A stretch of DNA of 64,000 nt from Streptomyces coeruleorubidus (GCF_008705135.1 NZ_CP023694.1:4011001-4075000); one strand, 5' to 3'; shown: positions 50,049-59,231, counted from the first letter of the stretch. The notes: generated by a model from the letters alone, not told the origin. A program made the numbers and translations.

Positions 50049-51317
50049 ATGACCTCCAGCCCCACTCCCCCGCCCGCCCCCTCCGGCGCACCGGTCCCCT
50101 CGGGCGCGCCCGGCGGCCGGGGACCGCTGCGCAGGCTCAGGGCCCGCGGTCGCGACGAGGCGCACCGGGCGGCCTCGCCGCTGGAGCTCTTCTTCGACCT
50201 GTGCTTCGTCGTGGCGGTGGCCCAGGCGGGCATCCAGTTGGTGCACGCCGTCGCCGAGGGGCATGCGGGCGAGGGGATCCTCGACTACGCGATGGTGTTC
50301 TTCGCCCTGTGGTGGGCGTGGATGAACTTCACGTGGTTCGCGTCGGCGTACGACAACGACGACGTGCTCTACCGGGTTGCCACGCTGGTGCAGATCGCCG
50401 GTGTGCTGGTCCTCGCGGCGGGGGTCTCCCGGGCGTTCGAGGAGCACGAGTTCTTCGTGGTCTGGCTGGGCTACCTGATCATGCGGCTCGCCCTGGCGGC
50501 TCAGTGGCTGCGCGCGGCCCGTTCGAGCGAGGGCCCGGAGCGGACGACGGCCCTGCGGTACGCCGGTGGCGTGCTGCTGTGCCAGGTCGGCTGGCTGGGG
50601 CTGCTGTTCCTGCCCGAGGGTGCCCGGCCCTGGTGGTTCCTGGTCATGGCGCTGCTGGAGATGTGCGTGCCGCCGTGGGCGGAGAAGGACCACCCCACGT
50701 CCTGGCATCCGCGCCATATCGCGGAGCGGTACGGGCTGTTCACCATCATCGTGCTCGGCGAGACGATCGCCGCGGCCACGGTCGCCGTGAAGTCCGGAAT
50801 CGACGAGAACGACGCCCTGGGCGAGCTCCTCCCCATCGCGGCGGGCGGGCTGCTGATCATCTTCGCCGCGTGGTGGGTGTACTTCGTGGTGCCCATCCAC
50901 GACCATCTGCGGTCCAACCGGCAGGCGTTCCTGTGGGGCTATGGCCACTACCTGGTCTTCGCGTCGGCGGCAGCGATCGGGGCCGGGCTGGAGGTGGCGG
51001 TGGAGCAGACGGTCGGCAAGGCGCACATCTCCACGCTGGCGGCGTCGTCCGCCGTGACCCTGCCGACGGCCCTGTACCTGCTGACCTTGTGGGCTCTGCA
51101 CTCGCGCCACTTCAAGTCGGGCATCGCCCAGCAGCTGGTGCTGCCGACGACGGCACTGCTGGTGATCTGCTGCACGTTCCTCGGCGACTGGGCGGTGTTC
51201 GCGGCGGGTGTCGTCTGCGCGCTGTCGGTGGTGGCGGGAGAGACTCTGGCCACCCGCAGAGCCGCCCGCGCCGCGCGGGCAGCCCGCGCCGACGGGACCG
51301 GGGCGCCGGCCGGGTGA
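50049..51317 (+). CDS. Low temperature requirement protein A (LtrA) family membrane protein
   Basis: A 422-residue protein with about 12 helices and the family motifs SPLELFFDLCFVVAVAQ, ALWWAWMNFTWFAS, WHPRHIAERYGLFTIIVLGETI and GHYLVFASAAAIGAGLE. LtrA proteins are widespread membrane proteins of unknown transport role. ATG 50049 (MTSSPTPPP) gives a 40-residue Pro/Gly leader before the domain; GTG/ATG further upstream is not needed. Followed by a GC-rich tandem repeat region. Confidence 0.85.
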   Translation: MTSSPTPPPAPSGAPVPSGAPGGRGPLRRLRARGRDEAHRAASPLELFFDLCFVVAVAQAGIQLVHAVAEGHAGEGILDYAMVFFALWWAWMNFTWFASAYDNDDVLYRVATLVQIAGVLVLAAGVSRAFEEHEFFVVWLGYLIMRLALAAQWLRAARSSEGPERTTALRYAGGVLLCQVGWLGLLFLPEGARPWWFLVMALLEMCVPPWAEKDHPTSWHPRHIAERYGLFTIIVLGETIAAATVAVKSGIDENDALGELLPIAAGGLLIIFAAWWVYFVVPIHDHLRSNRQAFLWGYGHYLVFASAAAIGAGLEVAVEQTVGKAHISTLAASSAVTLPTALYLLTLWALHSRHFKSGIAQQLVLPTTALLVICCTFLGDWAVFAAGVVCALSVVAGETLATRRAARAARAARADGTGAPAG

Positions 51318-51459
51318 CGGCGCCCGCCAGGCCCGAGTCCCCGCGAGCCGGGCGGGCTGACGGCTCCGGCCGGCCGGGCACGCCCGACGGGACCGGCCCG
51401 CTGGGCGTGCGCGACGAGGCCCGACTCGCCGGACATACCTGAGGAAGCCCGCCCCCCCG

Positions 51460-51543
51460 GGGCACGCCCGACGAGGCCCGACCCCCCGGGCACGCCCGAC
51501 GAGGCCCGACCCCCCGGGCACGCCCGACGAGGTCCGACCGGCC
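51460..51543. repeat. Three 28-bp tandem repeats
   Basis: Units of 28 bp beginning GGGCACGCCCGACGAGG start at 51460, 51488 and 51516; the first two are identical and the third has changes at the end. More diverged copies of CGACGAGGCCCGA occur upstream from about 51410. The 269-bp gap between ltrA and the P1 peptidase gene holds only this repeat and no convincing gene. Confidence 0.8.
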
Positions 51544-51586
51544 GGGCTCACCCGCAGGGGCGGGGGTCTGGACAAGACTGGGGCGC

Positions 51587-52627
51587 ATGACAGTTGACGC
51601 TCTGGTGGACGCTCTGACGGATGTCTCCGGCCTGCGGGTGGGGCACGCGACACGCGCCGGCGACGGCTGGCTCACCGGCACCACGGTGGTGCTGGCCCCG
51701 GAGGGCGGGGCGGTGGCCGCCGTGGACGTGCGGGGCGGTGGTCCCGGTACCAAGGAGACGGACACGCTCGACCCGCGCAACGTGGTGCGGAAGGTCGAGG
51801 CGATCGTGCTGACCGGCGGCAGCGCGTACGGGCTCGACGCGGCTTCGGGGGTGATGGCCTGGCTGGAGGAACGGGGGCGCGGGATCCGTGTCGGGGCGGA
51901 CCCGGCGCATGTCGTGCCGGTGGTGCCCGCCGCCTGTGTCTTCGATCTGGGGCGGGGCGGCGACTTCCGGGCCCGGCCGGACGCGGCCACCGGCCGTGCG
52001 GCGGTCGAGGCGGCCGCGGCGAGCGAGCCCGGCGCACCGGTGCCCGAGGGATGCGTGGGCGCCGGCACGGGGGCGGTGGTCGGGGTGGTGAAGGGCGGCG
52101 TCGGCGGCGCGAGCACCGTGCTCGGCTCGGGCATCACGGTGGCCGCGCTGGTGGTGGCCAACGCGGCGGGGTCGGTGCTGGATCCGGAGACGGGGGTGCT
52201 GTACGGGGAGTTGTTCCAGGGGCGGGTGGAGTACCCGGAGACGCGGGTGCACGAGGCCGCGCAGCGGCGCCTCGCCGAGACGGCCGCGAGGAGCGCGCCT
52301 CCGCCGCTCAACACCACGCTCGCGGTGGTCGCCACGGACGCGGACCTGTCGAAGGCGCAGGCGCAGAAGCTGGCCGGCACGGCACACGACGGGATCGCCC
52401 GCGCGGTGCGGCCGGTGCACCTCCTCAACGACGGGGACACGGTGTTCGCGCTGGCGACCGGGGACCGCGCCCTGGACGCCGCGAACCCGCTCGCGCTCAA
52501 CGAGATCCTCGCGGCGGGCGCGGACGTCGTGACGCGGGCGATCGTCCGGGCCGTGCGCGCCGCGGAGCCGGTCGACGGTCCGGGCGGGGCGTGGCCGTCG
52601 TACGGGGAGTTGTACGGGAGCCGCTGA
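51587..52627 (+). CDS. P1/S58-family self-processing peptidase (DmpA/NylC-like)
   Basis: A 346-residue Ntn-type hydrolase of the DmpA aminopeptidase/NylC superfamily. Key segments are SGLRVGHATRAGDGWLTGTTVV, VLTGGSAYGLDAASGVM, VGAGTGAVVGVVKGG, and PLNTTLAVVATDADL, where autocleavage would occur between Asn242 and the nucleophile Thr243, as in NylC. No signal peptide is seen, so it is cytoplasmic. The natural substrate is probably a peptide or amide. ATG 51587. Confidence 0.88.
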   Translation: MTVDALVDALTDVSGLRVGHATRAGDGWLTGTTVVLAPEGGAVAAVDVRGGGPGTKETDTLDPRNVVRKVEAIVLTGGSAYGLDAASGVMAWLEERGRGIRVGADPAHVVPVVPAACVFDLGRGGDFRARPDAATGRAAVEAAAASEPGAPVPEGCVGAGTGAVVGVVKGGVGGASTVLGSGITVAALVVANAAGSVLDPETGVLYGELFQGRVEYPETRVHEAAQRRLAETAARSAPPPLNTTLAVVATDADLSKAQAQKLAGTAHDGIARAVRPVHLLNDGDTVFALATGDRALDAANPLALNEILAAGADVVTRAIVRAVRAAEPVDGPGGAWPSYGELYGSR

Positions 52628-52789
52628 GCGGACGGGCACCAGCGCCTCCACGACGGCACCGGACATTGTCCCGGCCCTGTAACGGTGATGTCGCTCATGG
52701 CGGTCGGACGCAACCCGACCGGCCGCCCGGCCCCTCTTCTCCCACGTACTGGAGCGGACCACGCACATCACTCGAACTGGGAGCAGCCC

Positions 52790-54007
52790 GTGACAACGCC
52801 GGACATTGCAGCGCGGCGCAAACTGGGGGCATGTGCCGCCCTGATGATCGGCGCCCTGACGCTCACCGCCTGCGGTGGCAGCGCCAACGCCGAGGACGAC
52901 GCCAAGGGTGGCGACGACTCGGTGAAGACGTCCGTCGCGAAGATCGCCATCTCGGCGAAGGACGGTTCGACCGACGCCTCCATCAACTCGACCGGCGTCA
53001 AGGTCAGCGACGGGAAGCTGACCGACGTGAAGATGACGGTGGCGGGCAGCGATCAGGCCGTACCGGGCTCGCTCTCCTCCGACGGCAAGGCCTGGAAGCC
53101 GAAGGAGCAGCTGGAGCGCGGCACGAAGTACCAGATATCGGCGACCGCGAAGGACACGAAGGGCCGTACGGCCGCCGCGAACTCCATCTTCACGACGGTC
53201 ACCACGGCGAACAGCTTCATCGGGACGTACACGCCGGACAACGGCACCACGGTCGGTGTGGGCATGCCGGTGTCGTTCAACTTCGACAAGGCCATCACGA
53301 ACCGCAAGGACGTGCAGTCGCACATCACCGTCACGTCCAGCAGCGGGCAGAAGGTCGTCGGGCACTGGTTCAACGGGCAGCGGCTCGACTTCCGGCCCGA
53401 GGAGTACTGGAAGGCCGGCTCCAAGGTCACCATGAAGATCGACCTGGACGGGGTCGAGGGCACGAACGGCGTGTACGGCGTGCAGAAGAAGACGGTCACC
53501 TTCACCGTCGGGCGCTCGCAGGTCTCCACGGTCGACGTCAACACGCAGACCATGACGGTCGTGCGGGACGGCAAGACCGTCAAGCAGATCCCGATCTCGG
53601 CGGGCAGCCCGGAGCACACCACGTACAACGGGCAGATGGTGATCTCCGAGAAGTTCGTGCAGACCCGGATGAACAGCCGGACGGTCGGGCTCGGCGGTGA
53701 GTACGACATCCCGGACGTGCCACACGCGATGCGCCTGACGACCTCCGGCACGTTCATCCACGGCAACTACTGGTACAACAAGGGCAACCCGCCCTTCGGC
53801 CGCCAGGGCACCAGCCACGGCTGCGTCGGCCTGGCGGACGTCCGGGGCGCCGGGGGCAGCACGCCCGCCAAGTGGTTCTACGACAACTCGCTCATCGGGG
53901 ACGTGGTGGTCGTCAAGAACTCCCCCGACAAGACGGTGACGCCGGACAACGGGCTCAACGGCTGGAACATGGACTGGAGCCAGTGGGTCGCGGGCAGCGC
54001 CTCGTAA
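52790..54007 (+). CDS. L,D-transpeptidase lipoprotein
   Basis: A 405-residue exported lipoprotein that makes 3-3 peptidoglycan cross-links. The signal peptide ends in the lipobox LTAC with Cys28. Two Ig-like domains follow (about 50-150 and 155-250), then the YkuD catalytic domain with HGNYWYNKG and SHGCVGL, catalytic Cys345. GTG 52790 is behind GGGAGCAG; the longer frame from 52685 is rejected because the lipoprotein signal would be buried. The layout matches mycobacterial Ldt enzymes. Confidence 0.92.
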   Translation: MTTPDIAARRKLGACAALMIGALTLTACGGSANAEDDAKGGDDSVKTSVAKIAISAKDGSTDASINSTGVKVSDGKLTDVKMTVAGSDQAVPGSLSSDGKAWKPKEQLERGTKYQISATAKDTKGRTAAANSIFTTVTTANSFIGTYTPDNGTTVGVGMPVSFNFDKAITNRKDVQSHITVTSSSGQKVVGHWFNGQRLDFRPEEYWKAGSKVTMKIDLDGVEGTNGVYGVQKKTVTFTVGRSQVSTVDVNTQTMTVVRDGKTVKQIPISAGSPEHTTYNGQMVISEKFVQTRMNSRTVGLGGEYDIPDVPHAMRLTTSGTFIHGNYWYNKGNPPFGRQGTSHGCVGLADVRGAGGSTPAKWFYDNSLIGDVVVVKNSPDKTVTPDNGLNGWNMDWSQWVAGSAS

Positions 54008-54022
54008 GCGGATGAACGACCT

Positions 54023-54080
54023 CCCCAACTGGGGTTTTTGACGGACCGACCGGGCCGCGCGGGAACTTTTCGCGCGGCCC
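54023..54080 (+). terminator. Double terminator after the L,D-transpeptidase gene
   Basis: CCCC-AACT-GGGG followed by TTTTT (54023-54039), then GGGCCGCGCG (54052-54061) with CGCGCGGCCC (54071-54080) around a T-containing loop. The first is a classic intrinsic terminator. Confidence 0.8.
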
Positions 54081-54186
54081 GCGCGTTTTCCTGGACGTAC
54101 GTTTTCTCGGTTCCCGGACATGATGTCCGACCGAGGGGCTACCGTATGCACCCACAAGGTGACATGCAGCAACGCCGGGAGAAACC

Positions 54187-54933
54187 TTGAGCGTTCCGTA
54201 CGAGACGGCAGCGTACGAACCCCACGACTCGCCCGAGTCTCCGGAGGAGCACCTCGCGCGACTCCTCGGCCGCGCCCTGAACTCCTTCGAGCTGCCGGAC
54301 GAGACGATAAGGCGGCTGGACTGCGCGCTGGCACACGACGGTTCGCTGCACTCCGCACACCACAGCGCGGGCCTGCACCGGGAGACGTACCGGCACACGT
54401 GGCTGCTCCCCGACGGTTCGGCGCTCACGCTCTGGGAGCTCGTCCACAACACGGCTCCGGGCAGCGAACCGCAGCACGAGGTGTACGTCGACGAGGAGGA
54501 GCTGCGCGCCGCCACCTCGCGTCTGCCGCTGCCGCCGGACACGCCTGACTTCGAACTGCCGGTGACGGTGCAGCTGTCCCAGGTCGCCGCGCCCCGGCAC
54601 GCGTACGCCGGGGACGACTCGGCGGACCACGCGCGGCGTTTACTGCGCCGCGCGGAGAACGCCGACCGGCCGGGCGACGACACGGCGGCCCTGCTGGCCA
54701 CGGCGTCCGGTCACCAGATCACCCAGGCCTTCGGCCGCCCGTGCCGCGCGGGCCGGGCGGGGCTGGGCTACTCGCTCTACGAGCACGCGTTCCTGCTGCG
54801 CGACGGCGCGGAGGTCTCCCTCTGGGAGGTGGAGCACACGGCGACGCCGGACGGGCGGCACATGTGCGAGGTGTACGCCAGCGAGGACGCGGCGCGCGAG
54901 GCGATGGAGCGGCGGGCGGCGCAGCTCTCCTGA
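54187..54933 (+). CDS. Streptomyces-type hypothetical protein (DUF6227-like)
   Basis: A 248-residue soluble acidic protein containing an internal duplication: ETYRHTWLLPDGSALTLWELVHNT..HEVYVDEEELRAA in the first half corresponds to LYEHAFLLRDGAEVSLWEVEHTA..CEVYASEDAAREA in the second. The start SPESPEEHLARLLGRALNSFELPDE is characteristic of a family I recall as DUF6227 in Streptomyces. TTG 54187 follows GGGAGAAACC. The function is unknown; the duplication suggests two beta-rich modules. Confidence 0.75.
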   Translation: MSVPYETAAYEPHDSPESPEEHLARLLGRALNSFELPDETIRRLDCALAHDGSLHSAHHSAGLHRETYRHTWLLPDGSALTLWELVHNTAPGSEPQHEVYVDEEELRAATSRLPLPPDTPDFELPVTVQLSQVAAPRHAYAGDDSADHARRLLRRAENADRPGDDTAALLATASGHQITQAFGRPCRAGRAGLGYSLYEHAFLLRDGAEVSLWEVEHTATPDGRHMCEVYASEDAAREAMERRAAQLS

Positions 54934-54943
54934 CGCCGCGGCG

Positions 54944-55099
54944 CTAGTTCCTGTCGCCGAGGTGGCGCACCAGCTCGGCGAAGGCGTCTCTCTCCTCCGG
55001 GGTCAGTTCCACGGACTCCGACCGGTGACCTGTCTGCCGCTGTTGCGGGAGAGCGGGGAGGGAGTGGCCCTCGGGCCACCGGGAGACGTGCTCAGGCAT
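54944..55099 (-). CDS. Small hypothetical protein, 51 residues
   Basis: ATG 55099 to TAG 54944 encodes MPEHVSRWPEGHSLPALP and so on, ending with an amphipathic helix VELTPEERDAFAELVRHLGD. Upstream is GGGGCGC. It lies tail to tail with the DUF6227-like gene (10 bp apart). It was recognised by its protein-like composition and terminal helix; I do not know the family. Confidence 0.5.
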   Translation of the reverse strand: MPEHVSRWPEGHSLPALPQQRQTGHRSESVELTPEERDAFAELVRHLGDRN

Positions 55100-55115
55100 G
55101 CGCCCCAGTAGACAC

Positions 55116-55145
55116 CACGGCCCGGGACTTCGGTCCCGGGCCGTG
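55116..55145 (-). terminator. Terminator of the fructose PTS operon
   Basis: CACGGCCCGGGAC (55116-55128) and GTCCCGGGCCGTG (55133-55145) form a perfect 13-bp stem closed by a TTCG tetraloop, 72 bp after the fruA stop. Confidence 0.8.
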
Positions 55146-55216
55146 ATTTTCGTGATCTATCTCGCAGGTGGCATGAACGGCTCACACACCCTGAAAGGGG
55201 GCGAACGCCGTCGTGC

Positions 55217-57268
55217 TCACGCCGCCACCGGCTGCTTCGTCTCCGCCGCCGGGGCGGTGCCCTCGCCGGGTGCCGCGGTGGCGCCCGGAGCCGGCTTGCG
55301 CAGGCCCTTCAGGACGACCACCAGGGCCGTGGTGACGCAGACGCCCGCGGCGATGGCGACCAGGTAGAGCAGCGGGTTGCCGATCAGCGGGACCACGAAG
55401 ATGCCGCCGTGCGGGGCCCGCAGGGTGGAGCCGAAGGCCATCGACAGGGCGCCGGTGATCGCGCCGCCCGCCATCGAGGCCGGGATGACGCGCAGCGGGT
55501 CGGCCGCGGCGAACGGGATCGCGCCCTCGGAGATGAAGGAGGCGCCGAGCACCCAGGCGGCCTTGCCGTTCTCGCGCTCGGTGTGCGTGAAGAGCTTGCC
55601 GCGCACGGTCGTGGCCAGGGCCATCGCCAGCGGAGGCACCATGCCGGCCGCCATGACCGCCGCCATGATCTTCATCGCGGAGTCGCTGGGGCTGGACACC
55701 GCGATGCCGGCGGTGGCGAAGGTGTAGGCGACCTTGTTGACCGGACCGCCGAGGTCGAAGCACATCATCAGGCCGAGGAGGGCGCCGAGCAGGATGGCGT
55801 TGCTGCCGGACAGGCCGTTCAGCCAGTCGGTCATGCCCTTCTGGGCCTCGGCGATGGGCTTGCCGATGACGACGAACATCAGGAACCCGACGATCGCCGA
55901 GGAGATCAGCGGGATCACCACCACCGGCATGATGCCGCGCAGCGCCGCCGGGATGTTCACCTTCTGGATGGCGATGACCACGCCACCGGCGATCAGACCG
56001 GCCGCGAGACCGCCGAGGAACCCGGCGTTGATGGTCAGGGCGATCGAGCCGCCGACGAAGCCGGGGACGAGACCGGGCCGGTCGGCCATGCCGTAGGCGA
56101 TGTAGCCGGCCAGGACCGGGACGAGGAAGCCGAAGGCCACGCCGCCGATCTGGAAGAGCAGGGCCGCCCAGCTGTCGGCCTGGAGCCACATGAAGTGCTC
56201 CATCACCGACGGGGCCTTGTCGACCTTCCAGCCGCCGATCGCGAAGCCGAGGGCGATCAGCAGACCGCCCGCCGCGACGAACGGCACCATGTAACTCACG
56301 CCGGACATCAGCCACTTGCGCAGCTTGGTGCCGTAGCCCTCGCCGGAGTCGCCGGTGCGCTCGACGGGCGTGCTGCCCGGGGAGCCGGAGGTGACCTCAC
56401 CGCGGGCGGCCTTGCCGCGGACCTCGGTGATGAGTTCCGCGGGGCGGTTGATGCCCGCCTTCACACCGACGTCGACCGTCGGCTTCCCGGCGAAGCGCTC
56501 CTTCTCCCGTACGGGCACGTCGTGGGCGAAGATCACGCCGTCCGCCGCCGCGATGACCGCCGGGTCGAGCCGGGTGAAGCCGGCCGAGCCCTGGGGCTCG
56601 ACGGTGATGTCGACGCCCGCCTCACGGCCGGCGTTCTCCAGCGACTCGGCCGCCATGTAGGTGTGGGCGATGCCGGTGGGGCAGGAGGTGACGGCGACGA
56701 TGCGGAACGGGCGCTCCCCCGCGGCAGCGGTGTCGTCGGCGTCGTCGGTGACCGTGGCGGCGGCGGGAGAGGCCGCTCCCGCCGACGCCACGGGGTCTTC
56801 GGAGCCTGCCTCGGCGGGCTCGCCGGGCTCGTCGCCGCGGATCAGCGCCGCCGCGGCCGCAGCGTCGCCCACCGCGCGCAGGGCGTCGGTGAACTCCGTG
56901 TTCATCAGCTGCCGGGCCAGCGACGACAGGATCGTCAGGTGGGCGTCGTCGGCGCCGGCCGGCGCGGCGATCAGGAAGATCAGGTCGGCGGGGCCGTCCG
57001 CAGCGCCGAAGTCGATGCCGTCGGCGCTGCGCCCGAAGGCGAGCGTCGGCTCGGTGACGTGCTCGCTGCGGCAGTGCGGGATGCCGATGCCGCCGTCGAG
57101 GCCGGTCGGCATCTGGGCTTCGCGGGCGGCCACGTCGGCGAGGAAGCCGTCCAGGTCGGTCACCCGGCCCAGGGCCACCATGCGCTCGGCGAGGGCACGC
57201 GCCGCCGCTTCCTTGGTATCGGCGGACAGGTCGAGATCGACCAGGTCCGCGGTGATCATGTCGCTCAT
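55217..57268 (-). CDS. fruA: Fructose-specific PTS permease, EIIABC
   Basis: A 683-residue phosphotransferase system enzyme that imports fructose as fructose-1-phosphate. Domains in order: EIIA (1-145) with phospho-His65 in GIGIPHCRSEH, an Ala/Pro/acidic linker, EIIB (about 187-290) with phospho-Cys196 in VTSCPTGIAHTYMAAESL, and EIIC (about 315-660) with about ten helices. ATG 57268 follows AAGGAGCCCGCG. It is the last gene of fruR-fruK-fruA; a 50-codon ORF lies between fruK and fruA. Confidence 0.95.
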   Translation of the reverse strand: MSDMITADLVDLDLSADTKEAAARALAERMVALGRVTDLDGFLADVAAREAQMPTGLDGGIGIPHCRSEHVTEPTLAFGRSADGIDFGAADGPADLIFLIAAPAGADDAHLTILSSLARQLMNTEFTDALRAVGDAAAAAALIRGDEPGEPAEAGSEDPVASAGAASPAAATVTDDADDTAAAGERPFRIVAVTSCPTGIAHTYMAAESLENAGREAGVDITVEPQGSAGFTRLDPAVIAAADGVIFAHDVPVREKERFAGKPTVDVGVKAGINRPAELITEVRGKAARGEVTSGSPGSTPVERTGDSGEGYGTKLRKWLMSGVSYMVPFVAAGGLLIALGFAIGGWKVDKAPSVMEHFMWLQADSWAALLFQIGGVAFGFLVPVLAGYIAYGMADRPGLVPGFVGGSIALTINAGFLGGLAAGLIAGGVVIAIQKVNIPAALRGIMPVVVIPLISSAIVGFLMFVVIGKPIAEAQKGMTDWLNGLSGSNAILLGALLGLMMCFDLGGPVNKVAYTFATAGIAVSSPSDSAMKIMAAVMAAGMVPPLAMALATTVRGKLFTHTERENGKAAWVLGASFISEGAIPFAAADPLRVIPASMAGGAITGALSMAFGSTLRAPHGGIFVVPLIGNPLLYLVAIAAGVCVTTALVVVLKGLRKPAPGATAAPGEGTAPAAETKQPVAA

Positions 57269-57417
57269 CGCGGGCTCCTTAGCACGCGTATCGCCCGGTC
57301 AGTCGAATGGGCGGGGGAGGGGACGGGGATGCGGTGGGGGGTGACGGTGGTGGAGGCGGGCCGTAACGGGGAGGTCGGCCGCTCGCGGGTCGGGCCGCGC
57401 TGCTCCTCGTACGTCAT
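57265..57417 (-). CDS. Candidate 50-residue ORF between fruK and fruA with a TTA codon
   Basis: ATG 57417 overlaps the fruK stop (ATGA) and the TGA at 57267-57265 overlaps the fruA ATG (ATGA), so the frame links the two genes exactly. The product starts MTYEEQRGPTRERPTSPLR and is Pro/Arg/Thr-rich without a fold I know. Codon 18 is TTA, the rare bldA-dependent leucine codon. It may be only a spacer that happens to be open, or a translational coupling leader. Confidence 0.35.
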   Translation of the reverse strand: MTYEEQRGPTRERPTSPLRPASTTVTPHRIPVPSPAHSTDRAIRVLRSPR

Positions 57418-58361
57418 GACACCGGCTCCTTCAGCGCACGGTCCGCCGGGATGTCCGCCGTGACCGTCACCGCGGCCGGGTCCAGGTCGCCGGGCTCCGG
57501 CATGACGCTGCCGGGCAGCTGGACGGCCGCCGCGCCGTGGGCGACCGCGGAGGCGAGGGCCTCGGGGCCGCTGCCGCCGGCGATCAGGAAGCCGGCGAGG
57601 GAGGAGTCACCGGCGCCCACGTTGCTGCGTACGGCGTCCACGCGGGCGCCGCCGAACCAGGCGCCCTCGTCGGATACGAGCAGCTGCCCGTCGGCGCCGA
57701 GGCTCGCGAGGACGGCCCGGGCGCCCATCTCGCGCAGCTCCTCGGCCGCCTTCACGGCGTCGCCGACGGTGGCGAGGGGGCGGCCGACGGCCTCCGCGAG
57801 TTCTTCGGCGTTCGGCTTGACCACGTCGGGCCGCTCACGCAGGGCCGCGAGGAGCGCGGGCCCGGAGGTGTCCAGGGCGATCCGGGCACCGGCGGCGTGC
57901 GTGCGGGCGACCAGTTCGGCGTACCAGGAAGGGGCGAGGCCGCGCGGCAGGCTGCCGCAGCAGGCGATCCAGGCGGCGTCGCGGGACTGCTGCCGTACGG
58001 TCTCCAGGAGCAGTTCGCGCTCGGCCTCGGACAGTTCGGGGCCCGGCGCGTTGATCTTCGTCAGGACGCCGTCGGCTTCGGCGAGGGCGATGTTGGAGCG
58101 GGTGGCCCCGGCGACCGGGACCGGCGCCACCTCGATGCCCTGCTGGTCGAGCAGGTCGGCGACGAGCGCGCCCGGGGCACCGCCCAGGGGCAGGACCGCC
58201 ACCGTGCGCTGACCGGCCGCCGCGACCGCGCGTGAGACGTTCACGCCCTTGCCGCCCGGGTCCATCCGCTCGCCGGTGGCGCGGATGACCTCGCCGCGGT
58301 CGAGGGACGGCACCTCGTAGGTGCGGTCGAGGGACGGGTTGGGGGTCACGGTGAGGATCAT
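57414..58361 (-). CDS. fruK: 1-phosphofructokinase
   Basis: A 315-residue PfkB-family kinase converting fructose-1-phosphate to fructose-1,6-bisphosphate. It starts MILTVTPNPSLDRTYEV, with GGKGVNVSRA for the sugar site and NVGAGDSSLAGF with the catalytic Asp and anion hole. ATG 58361 overlaps the fruR stop (ATGA). Confidence 0.95.
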   Translation of the reverse strand: MILTVTPNPSLDRTYEVPSLDRGEVIRATGERMDPGGKGVNVSRAVAAAGQRTVAVLPLGGAPGALVADLLDQQGIEVAPVPVAGATRSNIALAEADGVLTKINAPGPELSEAERELLLETVRQQSRDAAWIACCGSLPRGLAPSWYAELVARTHAAGARIALDTSGPALLAALRERPDVVKPNAEELAEAVGRPLATVGDAVKAAEELREMGARAVLASLGADGQLLVSDEGAWFGGARVDAVRSNVGAGDSSLAGFLIAGGSGPEALASAVAHGAAAVQLPGSVMPEPGDLDPAAVTVTADIPADRALKEPVS

Positions 58362-59119
58362 GCGCGCACTACTTCCGTGCCGCCGCGCTCGATGGCGACG
58401 GTGTCTTCGGGGCTCAGCCCGCTGTCGGTGATCAGCAGGTCCACATCGCTCAGGTCGCCGAAGCGGGCGAAGTGCTCCTGGCCGTGCTTGGAGGAGTCGG
58501 CGAGCAGCACCACGCGGCGGGCGGCGGCCACGGCCGCGCGCTTGACGGCGGCCTCGGCGAGGTCGGGGGTGGTCAGGCCGTGTTCGGCGGAGAAGCCGTT
58601 GGCGGCCACGAACAGCACGTCCGCGCGGATCTCGCCGTACGCGCGCAGCGCCCAGGCGTCCACGGCGGCGCGCGTACGGTGCCGTACGCGCCCCCCGACG
58701 AGGTGGAGCTGGATGCCGGGGTGGTCGGCGAGGCGGGCCGCGATGGGCAGGCTGTGGGTGACGACGGTGAGGGAGGCCTCCAGCGGAAGGGCGGCGGCCA
58801 TCTTGGCCACCGTCGTCCCGGCGTCGAGGATCATCGTGCCCTCGCTCGGCAGTTCCGCGAGGGCCGCCTTGGCGATGCGGTCCTTCTCGTCGGCGGCCGT
58901 CGTCTCGCGCTCGGCGAGGTCCGGTTCGAAGTCGAGGCGCCCGACCGGGATGGCGCCGCCGTGCACCCGGCGGACCAGTCCGGCGCGGTCGAGGGCCTTC
59001 AGGTCCCGGCGGATCGTCTCCGCCGTCACCTGGAACTCCTCGGCCAGCGACACGACATCCACTCGGCCGCCGTCACGGGCGAGCCGGAGGATCTCCTGCT
59101 GCCGCTCCGGTGCGTACAT
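58358..59119 (-). CDS. fruR: DeoR-family regulator of the fructose operon
   Basis: A 253-residue DeoR repressor: N-terminal HTH ERQQEILRLARDGGRVDVVSLAEEFQVTAETIRRDL and a C-terminal sugar-phosphate-binding domain with ILDAGTTVAKMA and VVLLADSSKHG. Fructose-1-phosphate is the expected inducer. It is the first gene of the operon, so it probably regulates its own transcription; the 111-bp upstream region to the terminator at 59232 must hold the promoter, but I find no clear operator. Confidence 0.9.
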   Translation of the reverse strand: MYAPERQQEILRLARDGGRVDVVSLAEEFQVTAETIRRDLKALDRAGLVRRVHGGAIPVGRLDFEPDLAERETTAADEKDRIAKAALAELPSEGTMILDAGTTVAKMAAALPLEASLTVVTHSLPIAARLADHPGIQLHLVGGRVRHRTRAAVDAWALRAYGEIRADVLFVAANGFSAEHGLTTPDLAEAAVKRAAVAAARRVVLLADSSKHGQEHFARFGDLSDVDLLITDSGLSPEDTVAIERGGTEVVRA

Positions 59120-59231
59120 GTCTGTTCGCCTCCGCCTCGTGCCCGAACGTGTGGTTTCGACGGGAGGCTACGCCGAGATTTCCGCGAAGTAAACAGGTTC
59201 GGGCTCAATCGGGCATGATCGGAAACAGAAG

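Noticed and set aside
51548..54358. 936-residue minus-strand frame spanning three plus-strand genes
   Set aside because: Antisense shadow over the P1 peptidase, L,D-transpeptidase and part of the DUF6227-like gene.
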